DNA from: JBDNJM01 sp041687755 | Lineage (GTDB): Bacteria > Planctomycetota > UBA1135 > GCA-002686595 | Direction: 5' to 3' | Length of the DNA stretch: 64,000 nucleotides | Assembly: GCA_041687755.1 (NCBI GenBank) | Contig: JBDNJM010000186.1 | Location: 1 to 64,000 of the forward strand | Shown: positions 46,495 through 52,863 of the stretch, piece after piece | Layout of the letters: each line of letters opens with the position of its first letter | How positions within the stretch are numbered: position 1 is the stretch's first letter | Notes under the pieces: model-generated | Seen by the model: the letters and a program-made list of their open reading frames with translations, nothing else | What the model was told of the DNA's origin: nothing | Databases searched by the model: none | Program-made: the position numbers and the translations under genes

Positions 46495-46824
46495 TGTCCA
46501 TCAAGCTGCAGCGGTGAGTCTCCGAACGGGTCGCCCCGGTTCTTCCAAGGGGGCGGCTGAGCAGTGAGGAAAGTCCCGCGATAGCCGGGGGCTGGTGGGA
46601 GGGGGAACCTCTCAAGGCGTTAGGTCGGGCGGATCGCCGGGCGAACCCGCAAACGAGAGCTGGGTGTTGCTCTTGGAAATGAGCTGATTCAGAGAGACCC
46701 CGAACCGCGAGGGCGCCCAGCGACGCTAAGGGGGCGGCGCGACGGCCCTTCGTCGCGCGGCAGCTCTCCCATCCGCCTAGGTCACGGCCAGCGTGCATCC
46801 GAGGCGGGTCTCCGCCTAAAGATC
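46495..46824 (+). other. 330-nt structured intergenic region, candidate RNA
   Basis: Lies between two plus-strand secreted-protein genes and has no ORF worth calling. It contains GAGGAAAGTCC at 46566-46576, identical to the conserved first core segment of RNase P RNA, preceded by a possible GCCCC/GGGGC stem. The other RNase P core blocks (for example GGUAAGAGC and ACAGAA) are missing. Strong hairpins lie at 46737-46758 (GCGCGACG/CGTCGCGC) and 46802-46817 (AGGCGG/CCGCCT), the latter seven bases before the next ATG, where it could shield ribosome binding. Confidence 0.4.
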
Positions 46825-47880
46825 ATGAAACCGATCCGTTCAATTTCTTCAGCCCTCTCCCGCCTCTTTCTGCTGGCTCCTGTGGCGCTGGCCCTGTTCG
46901 TCCCGGTCTTTGACTCCAATGACTCTGACGCGGAAGAGCCCTGCAGCACCTACGCCTACAGCCAGGTGTCGGTGATCTATCGCGACCCCGTCGGGAACCC
47001 TACGGCGCCCAAGGATGATCCCATGGAGTTCTCAGGTGACAGTGTGACACTGACCGCTGAGGTGACGCATATCTCCAAGGACGGCCCGATCAAGGCCGAG
47101 ATCAAGGTCTCCAGCGGCGAGATGAACCGAGCAGCCGCAACCAAGAAATTGGCCCAAGCGTTGCGCGCCAAGCTCGAGAATCTGAGTCCCGGATCGGGGG
47201 CAGACGTCACTTCTGGAGGGAACGTGATCACCGTCAGGAATTCACGCTCGACGAACGGCCTCGGAAAGCCCAATGCTCCTCGGGCCAACCCGAACGTCGG
47301 CAACACCGTCGACTCCAACAAGCCCGGAACGGTGCAATTCGTCGCCGGCGACTCCTGCCCTTTGGCGTACGGTCCCAGCTTGGGGCTGCCCCCGGTCGGT
47401 CCCTACGTCAACTTCCGGATCCTCTGCTCTGAAGTTCACATCGACCCTACCTCGGGGAGCATCGTTCCGTTCGGTGGCCCGGGAACGATCACGGTTGGCC
47501 AGGGTGTTGTCGACGCGCGTCACCGGGTCACCTTGACCTACACGTATCTCTCAGGTTCTGGCAACTTCCTGACGGAGTCCACTCAGGTTCTCGTGGAGGC
47601 GGGATCGGATACCCGCGGCCTTGCCGAGTCCATCAAGACTGCCCTCGTGACGGGCGGGGAGATCAGTCCGGCCGACATCACGACCACGGACAACCCGGCG
47701 GAGTCCCTCACGGATGAGATCACTTGCTTCGAGTCCGAGTACGTCTACCTGACCAAGGTCGGCGTGGAGATCAACAAAGGCTCGGACGCGACTCCGAACT
47801 GGAAGCCGACCAACGCTCACATGAAAGTGTGGGAATGGACCGCAGGAGGCGGCAACGGCACTCAAATCGGCAACCTGTGA
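46825..47880 (+). CDS. Secreted protein of unknown function
   Basis: A 351-residue protein with a signal peptide (LSRLFLLAPVALALFVPVF). The mature part starts with an acidic DSNDSDAEEPCST. The body is beta-rich with two similar segments: SVTLTAEVTHISKDGPIKAE with a following helix AAATKKLAQALRAKLENLSP, and RVTLTYTYLSGSGNFLTEST with the helix DTRGLAESIKTALVTG. This suggests an internal duplication of a strand-strand-helix unit. Four or more cysteines could form disulfides. No family was recognised. A small hairpin sits directly upstream of its ATG. It ends 32 bp before the truncated transferase copy that closes the island. Confidence 0.72.
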   Translation: MKPIRSISSALSRLFLLAPVALALFVPVFDSNDSDAEEPCSTYAYSQVSVIYRDPVGNPTAPKDDPMEFSGDSVTLTAEVTHISKDGPIKAEIKVSSGEMNRAAATKKLAQALRAKLENLSPGSGADVTSGGNVITVRNSRSTNGLGKPNAPRANPNVGNTVDSNKPGTVQFVAGDSCPLAYGPSLGLPPVGPYVNFRILCSEVHIDPTSGSIVPFGGPGTITVGQGVVDARHRVTLTYTYLSGSGNFLTESTQVLVEAGSDTRGLAESIKTALVTGGEISPADITTTDNPAESLTDEITCFESEYVYLTKVGVEINKGSDATPNWKPTNAHMKVWEWTAGGGNGTQIGNL

Positions 47881-47911
47881 TTCACGGCGGCGGCCCAGCT
47901 TAGGGCCCCAG

Positions 47912-48085
47912 TTGGGTCAAGTCCTGCAGCGCGCGGGCTGGTCGAATTGGGCGTCGGTGCTGGCCGCCGCGTCCGTGATGGCGTCGTGCGCGAGTTGGGT
48001 GGGCTGGGGCGGTTCAGCTGCCGGCGGGATCGGAGTCGCGGCCTTCGCGTTCGGCTACCTGGTGCTCTTGTGGTTCGCGCCGCGG
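47912..48085 (+). pseudogene. Truncated copy of the WecA/MraY-like transferase C-terminus
   Basis: Fifty-eight codons (LGQVLQRAGWSNWASVLA ... GYLVLLWFAPR) align without gaps to the last part of the intact transferase at 42094-42267, about 74% identical. Everything upstream of this point, including the catalytic helices, is absent; homology begins abruptly at the LGQVLQ codons. It therefore cannot be a functional enzyme. Frame and hydrophobic pattern are preserved, so it was under selection as protein before truncation: either a former paralogue or the product of an old duplication. It marks the right border of the island. Confidence 0.8.
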
Positions 48086-48158
48086 CCTCGGTTCTGCGAG
48101 CCGCTCACTCGTCGTCGAGTACGAAGCGGCCGAACTCGAGTAGCAACTCAAACAGATC
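47912..48158. repeat. Right copy of the 250-bp direct repeat flanking the island
   Basis: Includes the transferase fragment and, on the minus strand at 48105-48158, the tail GDLFELLLEFGRFVLDDE plus TGA, matching the left copy's minus-strand tail. The tail is in frame with, and directly downstream of, the stop codon of the minus-strand four-cysteine gene ending at 48162. Confidence 0.7.
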
Positions 48159-48161
48159 CCC

Positions 48162-48650
48162 TCACTCCTCCTCGAGGTCACGCGGCCCAATCTTGCCCAT
48201 GAGCGGGCGCAGCTCGTCCGTGGGCCGGAGGGTCGGGACGGAGCCCATCAACATCTCGATCTCGCCGACGAGGCGTGCCGGGTTTTCCACGTCCGTCGCT
48301 GCCGGCGTTTCGTGGGGGTCGGGAGCAGGCTCCGGCTCGGCGCTGCCGCAGCCCGGAAGCCAGGGCAGCAGAAAGGCCGGCAGCGCAGCAGCGATCGCCC
48401 GGCGCCAGGCTCCCGCCCGACTGTGGAGTGTGCCCGCTTCGCTGTAGACGGTCGTGCCGTCCGCACGCTGCTCGACGGCGATGCAGGTCCGGCCGCTCCG
48501 GCCGTCGAGAAAGGTCTTCGCGTCGTCGCGCGTCAGCTCGGACAGGTTGGTGACTTGCAGGTTGCAGGCGCCGCAGTGCCGGGTCGTGCCCTGCCCGTCG
48601 AGGTCGCCCCAGCGCTTGGGGCATGGCGTGGTCGGTCGCAGTTGGTCCAT
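48162..48650 (-). CDS. Four-cysteine membrane protein, paralogue A
   Basis: A 162-residue protein. The N-terminal 65 residues hold four cysteines at positions 10, 26, 29 and 56 in the pattern CPKRW..L, RHCGACNLQVTNLSELT and GRTCIAVEQRADGT. This pattern resembles a Cys-x5-Trp, C-x2-C, NLS, CxR motif found in many small bacterial membrane proteins; a metal or redox role is plausible but unproven. One membrane segment follows (RRAIAAALPAFLLPWLPG, about 78-95) ending in a lipobox-like LPGC, then a proline/acidic tail. The start has a strong GGAGGAGT site, unusual for this genome. The same frame stays open for 18 codons past the stop, reading a tail similar to one at 42289. A close paralogue lies at 52058-52579. 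Confidence 0.82.
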   Translation of the reverse strand: MDQLRPTTPCPKRWGDLDGQGTTRHCGACNLQVTNLSELTRDDAKTFLDGRSGRTCIAVEQRADGTTVYSEAGTLHSRAGAWRRAIAAALPAFLLPWLPGCGSAEPEPAPDPHETPAATDVENPARLVGEIEMLMGSVPTLRPTDELRPLMGKIGPRDLEEE

Positions 48651-48700
48651 ATAGACTCCTCCAGAGTGATGTCCTGGAGAGACGAACGGCGCCGGGCGGC
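48651..48700 (-). promoter_or_regulatory. Conserved 5' leader of paralogue A
   Basis: On the minus strand the leader contains CCGCCCGGCGCCGTTCG, then CTCC, GGACATCACTCTGGAGGAGT directly before TATATG. Paralogue B's leader has CCGCCCGAACTCCGTTG and CCTAACTCTGGAGGAGTT. The shared ACTCTGGAGGAGT block includes a strong ribosome-binding site; the conservation extends about 40 bases upstream of it, suggesting a common promoter or regulator. Confidence 0.6.
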
Positions 48701-48902
48701 TGAGTCTTGGAACAAACTCCGAAGCTCTTGCCCCGGGATGGCGGGCCGGATAGGCCTGCCCCTCGATCGCCGCGGGTGCGGCCGAGCAAACCCCCCCAAA
48801 AAAAATTGGCTCTCCCGCAACTTTCGATTCCCCTGGCAAGCTGGGTTCTCGCCGATTGCTCATAGGAGTTCTCGCCTATCCCTCAGCTCGGCCGCCTTGT
48901 CC

Positions 48903-51900
48903 ATGACATCAACGCTCCAACGCCCGCTCTTCCTCGCGCTGACCGCCCTGCTTGCTTCGGCCCCCGGTGTTTCAGCCCGGCAAACGACCGTCGAGGGCGC
49001 GCTCCAACTCGGATGGGAGGCGACACGCGGTTCCGACATCGACGTGGACACCCACACGACCGGGGTCGCGGTGGTCGGGAACCGCATCATTGCGGTTGGA
49101 ACAACGGCAGGGAGCGGGGGGGACTTCCTGGTGCGGAGCAGCTCGACGCAGACGGGCGGCGAGGTCTGGACGGCGGTGTACAGCAACACCCCCAGCTCGA
49201 ACGAGTCGGCGCGCACGGTCGTAGCGACGACGGCCCGGGTCCTGGTCGGCGGGACGACCCAGGAGCCCGGGGAGGCGGGCCCTCGGGGCCTGGTGGTGGG
49301 CTTCGACGCGGTGACAGGAGAGGTCTCCTGGGAATGGACCTTTGGCTCCGCGACCACGGACAAGAACCAAGGAGTGTTGGACATGGTCCTCTCCGCAGAC
49401 GGCTCGGTCTTGTTCGTGCTCGCCCAATTCGACGACCAGATCTTTGGCAACTTCACCAGCGATGCTGCCTACGCGCTGTCGACCACGACGGGCGCGGTCC
49501 TTTGGCAGCGCAGCCTCGGGGAAATCAGGCGGGGGCAAGGCCTCCGGCTCTCGCCGGACGGGCAGGTCGTTGGAGTCCTCGGGTGCGACGACTACTACGG
49601 CCCCTTCGGGGGCGTGGACTCGGACGCTCGCGCCGCAGGCCTGGACGCCGGCAATGGCGCGGTCCTGTGGGGCCAGCTGGTCGAAGCGGACTTGGCCTTC
49701 GATGAGGGACTGAACGAGCTTGCGTTCTCCTCGGACTCCAGCACCCTGGTCGCCGTGGGCAACCTTGAGTCCGACGTTGCCCTAGGGCTAAACACGCAGA
49801 CCGGGGCAAGGCTCTGGAGCACGGACCTTGCTGGCGCGCCGTTGACGGACGTGCGCATCGACAGCAGCGGGCGAGCCACTGCTGCGGGGGCCGACGTGGC
49901 CACCGCGACGGTCGCACAGTTCGACGTTGCAAGCGGCCTCGTGCTGTGGGCGCTGAGCGAGCCGTCCACGGGTCCGGTCGTCGGGTTCGAACTGGACGAG
50001 CCGGGTCAGCAGGCCCTGGTTGTGTATCGCTCGGGCTTCTCATTCGATTCCGAGGACTGGCGAGTCGAGGCCCGGGCGCTGGATCTGGGCACGCTGCTAG
50101 CGAGCAGGAGCGTCGGCGTCGGAGACGGATTTGGTGATGCCGCCGTGGGATCGGCTCTAGATCCCTCGCGGAACGAGCTTTGGGTGGGCTCTCGCGCGGA
50201 GTCACTCGCAGGAATCGAGACCGTTGAGCAGACCCGGCTGAGCCTGGGGAATCTGCAGCCGGTCGAGACCTTGGTGCTTGCGGCAATGGAGCCGGGCGAC
50301 GACCGCATCCGCGACGCGGGGCTCTCGCCGGACGGAGCGACGGTGTTCTCCGCGGGGCAGGTGGGCGAGTACTTCGGTTCCGCCCTGCCCGGTGGCTTCG
50401 GAAACCAGGGCGGATGGGTGACGGCGCACGACGCCGGATCGGGTGCGCTGCAGTGGGAGCTGGAGCTTCCAGGCTACGCCACCAGCGACGTGCTTGAGAG
50501 CGCGTCGGACCCCAGTCGAGTCTTCGTGGGCGGCCGCGGCGGCGGGGGACTGGCCGAGCTGAGGGCCTTGGACGCGCAGGATGGGAGCGCTCTATGGGCC
50601 GTTGAGCTCGACGACAGCACTCTCGGGACAGGCGACGTGACCGCGATCCAGTCGACTCCTGGGTCGGGTCGGCTCATCGTCGCGCACGAGACGAAGGCCG
50701 CCTTCGCCCAGAAGCGGTACTACGTGACCAGCGTTGACGCGTTGACCGGACAGGAGCTGTGGCGCTACGAAGCACTGGGTACAACTGTGAGTGAGGCGAG
50801 CCTGATGCAGCTCACGCCGGCCGGAGACTCTGCGCTGCTGGTGCTCCCGCAGGGCGGCCGCTCACGCGTCGATGCGGTCAACACCGCGGACGGCAGCCTC
50901 GCCTGGAGCGTGCTGCTCGACAGTGACCAAGGCAATCCCCAGCTCTTCTCGGATCGGGTCCGGGCACTGGACATCAGTCCGGATGGAGCCCGCGGCTACC
51001 TGACGGGCGAAGCGAGTTCTTTTCCCCCGTTGCTCCTCGCGCCGTTCACCGTGTGCTTCGACGTCCTCAGCGGTCAGCAGCTATGGGCTGAGGCCACTCC
51101 TATCGGCATGCCCGCGGCTCTCACCGCGCGTCGCGTGCGGGTTTCCCAAGACGGAGCGACGGTCTACAGCATGGCCAGCGGGAGGTACGGGTTCGATCCG
51201 CAGGACTACGAGCTGAAGTTCGAGGCTCGCGATGCGATCACGGGTCAATCCATTTGGAATGAGAGCGTGCTCACCTTCGCGGAGCTGTCTGGCAACGGGG
51301 AGGCGCTCGAGACAACGCTCGACGGGGGCCTGCTCCTTTACTCGGCCATTGTGGGTCCGACCGGCGACGCTTACGTGGGAGCGCTGTCGGCGGCCACCGG
51401 CGACCCCGTGGCCGAAATCAACACGCCGGGTTCGGACGTGGGCTTCGACCAGTCCAACACGCTCTTGCTCGCCCCCGACGGTCGGCGCATGTTCGTTGGC
51501 TCGCGGGTGGCTCCGGGCCAGGCCCTGCAACGCGACCTGCTGCTGCAGGAATTCGAGCTGCCGAGCCTGAGCGCCGCTCCCGCCTCGGTATCGATCGCCG
51601 CGGGCGGCACTCAGACCTTCGCGCTCGCCGCGGGCGTCGAGCGAGCCGGAGAGTTCGCGCTGCTGCTCGGCACGACCGCTGGCGTGGACCCGGGCGTGCC
51701 CCTCGGGCAGGGGCTCGTGCTGCCGCTGCAGCCGAGCGGCTACACGACGTTCACATTCACGAAGATCAACCAGCCGCCGCTGATGAACACCTTCTCGGTC
51801 CTCGACTCGGCGGGCTCGAGCACGGCGGCCTTGGTCGTGCCGCCCGCGACCTTCCCCAGCTTCATCGGCGCGACCCTGCACCACGCGTGGGTGAGCCTTG

Positions 51901-51959
51901 ACGCGAACGGCATGCCGACCGCGGTGAGCAATCCCGTGGCGCTCGAGCTTCTGCCCTAG
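48903..51959 (+). CDS. Very large secreted PQQ-type beta-propeller protein
   Basis: A 1018-residue protein with signal peptide (PLFLALTALLASAPGVSA). Most of the chain consists of PQQ-like propeller blades, each ending in a T-G-x-x-x-W pattern: VTGEVSWEW, TTGAVLWQRSL, GNGAVLWGQLV, QTGARLWSTDL, ASGLVLWALSE, LTGQELWRYEA and ITGQSIWNE. The last 120 residues form a separate beta domain (SVSIAAGGTQTFALAAGVER ... FIGATLHHAWVSLDANG ... SNPVALELLP) of a kind that recurs at the C-termini of many planctomycete exported proteins. No catalytic or quinone-binding residues were identified; a structural or ligand-binding role is more likely than dehydrogenase activity. It is divergent from paralogue A and convergent with paralogue B of the four-cysteine proteins. 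Confidence 0.82.
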   Translation: MTSTLQRPLFLALTALLASAPGVSARQTTVEGALQLGWEATRGSDIDVDTHTTGVAVVGNRIIAVGTTAGSGGDFLVRSSSTQTGGEVWTAVYSNTPSSNESARTVVATTARVLVGGTTQEPGEAGPRGLVVGFDAVTGEVSWEWTFGSATTDKNQGVLDMVLSADGSVLFVLAQFDDQIFGNFTSDAAYALSTTTGAVLWQRSLGEIRRGQGLRLSPDGQVVGVLGCDDYYGPFGGVDSDARAAGLDAGNGAVLWGQLVEADLAFDEGLNELAFSSDSSTLVAVGNLESDVALGLNTQTGARLWSTDLAGAPLTDVRIDSSGRATAAGADVATATVAQFDVASGLVLWALSEPSTGPVVGFELDEPGQQALVVYRSGFSFDSEDWRVEARALDLGTLLASRSVGVGDGFGDAAVGSALDPSRNELWVGSRAESLAGIETVEQTRLSLGNLQPVETLVLAAMEPGDDRIRDAGLSPDGATVFSAGQVGEYFGSALPGGFGNQGGWVTAHDAGSGALQWELELPGYATSDVLESASDPSRVFVGGRGGGGLAELRALDAQDGSALWAVELDDSTLGTGDVTAIQSTPGSGRLIVAHETKAAFAQKRYYVTSVDALTGQELWRYEALGTTVSEASLMQLTPAGDSALLVLPQGGRSRVDAVNTADGSLAWSVLLDSDQGNPQLFSDRVRALDISPDGARGYLTGEASSFPPLLLAPFTVCFDVLSGQQLWAEATPIGMPAALTARRVRVSQDGATVYSMASGRYGFDPQDYELKFEARDAITGQSIWNESVLTFAELSGNGEALETTLDGGLLLYSAIVGPTGDAYVGALSAATGDPVAEINTPGSDVGFDQSNTLLLAPDGRRMFVGSRVAPGQALQRDLLLQEFELPSLSAAPASVSIAAGGTQTFALAAGVERAGEFALLLGTTAGVDPGVPLGQGLVLPLQPSGYTTFTFTKINQPPLMNTFSVLDSAGSSTAALVVPPATFPSFIGATLHHAWVSLDANGMPTAVSNPVALELLP

Positions 51960-52057
51960 GGGGTTGGGGTCTCCAGCGCCTTGCGCAGGCAGGCCCCTTG
52001 GAGTGACCCGTGACGCGACGATGGTCCCCTCGGGCAACTCCGCCTGACGGGGGCTTC

Positions 52058-52579
52058 TCAGTCGCACTCGAGGTCGCCCATGACGACCTCGCCCATCAGC
52101 TGGGGCAGATCCTCGGGTTGCTCAATGGGCTGCTCAATGGGCTGCTCAATGGGCTGTTCCATAGGCGCGGCGCCGAGCAGCAGGTGCTGCTCCGGATCCC
52201 CGGGCTCCGTTTCTGCCCCGGCGGTCAACGAATTCGGCTCCGGCGGCTGGGGAGCGGGGGCCGACTCGGCCGACTCACAGCCGGGCAGCCAGGCCGCAAG
52301 GAAGGCCGGCAGGGCCGCGGCGATGACGTGCCTCCAGGCCCTCCGAGGTGCAGCCAGCACTTGCTCTTCGCGATACGCGGTCGTGCCGTCCGGCAGTTGC
52401 TGCACCGCGATGCAGGTCCTGCCCGTCCGGTTGCTGAGAAAAGTCTTCGCTCCTGAACGAGTCAGCGCGGACAGGTTCGTGACGTGCAGGTTGCAGGCCG
52501 CGCAGTGGCGCGCGGTGCCCTCGCCCTCGAGTTCGGCCCATCGCTTGGGGCACGGCGTCGTCGGTTGCAGGTGTTCCAT
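52058..52579 (-). CDS. Four-cysteine membrane protein, paralogue B
   Basis: A 173-residue paralogue of the protein at 48162-48650. The four cysteines are again at 10, 26, 29 and 56 (TTPCPKRW, RHCAACNLHVTNLSALT, GRTCIAV), followed by YREE, the membrane segment HVIAAALPAFLAAWLPG and a lipobox-like LPGC. The tail differs: it contains a short PIEQ repeat (EQPIEQPIEQPIEQP) and ends LMGEVVMGDLECD, comparable to LMGKIGPRDLEEE of paralogue A. The start has the same GGAGGAGTTAACG leader. The two paralogues flank the large propeller protein on the opposite strand, so they may be functionally tied to it, possibly as membrane partners; this is inference. Confidence 0.82.
   Translation of the reverse strand: MEHLQPTTPCPKRWAELEGEGTARHCAACNLHVTNLSALTRSGAKTFLSNRTGRTCIAVQQLPDGTTAYREEQVLAAPRRAWRHVIAAALPAFLAAWLPGCESAESAPAPQPPEPNSLTAGAETEPGDPEQHLLLGAAPMEQPIEQPIEQPIEQPEDLPQLMGEVVMGDLECD
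52116..52162. repeat. 12-bp tandem repeat encoding PIEQ
   Basis: Units of GGGCTGCTCAAT, three exact and flanking degenerate ones, lie inside the C-terminal coding part of paralogue B and give four PIEQ-like repeats in frame. Twelve-base units preserve the frame, so copy number can vary without disrupting the protein. Confidence 0.9.
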
Positions 52580-52640
52580 CGTTAACTCCTCCAGAGTTAG
52601 GTCTGAAGGGCACAACGGAGTTCGGGCGGCCGAACTTGGG
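52580..52640 (-). promoter_or_regulatory. Conserved 5' leader of paralogue B
   Basis: Minus-strand sequence GGCCGCCCGAACTCCGTTG, then CCTTCAGACCTAACTCTGG and AGGAGTTAACG before ATG. It aligns with the leader of paralogue A across at least 45 bases with the AGGAGT ribosome-binding site at the same distance from the start. An AT-rich stretch (TTTTATTCGAGATT) lies further upstream. Confidence 0.6.
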
Positions 52641-52863
52641 CGAATCTCGAATAAAACGAGCCGGCTGCTGCGACGGGACTCAGCAGCCGGCTCGTTGTTC
52701 GCGCCGCGGGGGCGGGCGGCACAGGGGGCGGTCAGCTCGGCCTCGATGGCCTTACCGTTCCGACAGTGGATCGTGGGTTGTCCTGCGCCGTCACGAGAGT
52801 CGGCCACTCGAGGTCAGCGCCTTCGAATGCACTGGGATCGGGAAGCTCGCGCCTAGCGCACGA

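Noticed and set aside
46495..46824. RNase P RNA gene
   Set aside because: Only the first conserved core block is present; the blocks needed for a functional ribozyme are missing, so it is listed as a structured region instead.
42868..48085. A prophage or integrative element in the island
   Set aside because: No integrase, phage structural gene or tRNA attachment site is present; the flanking repeats are diverged gene fragments.
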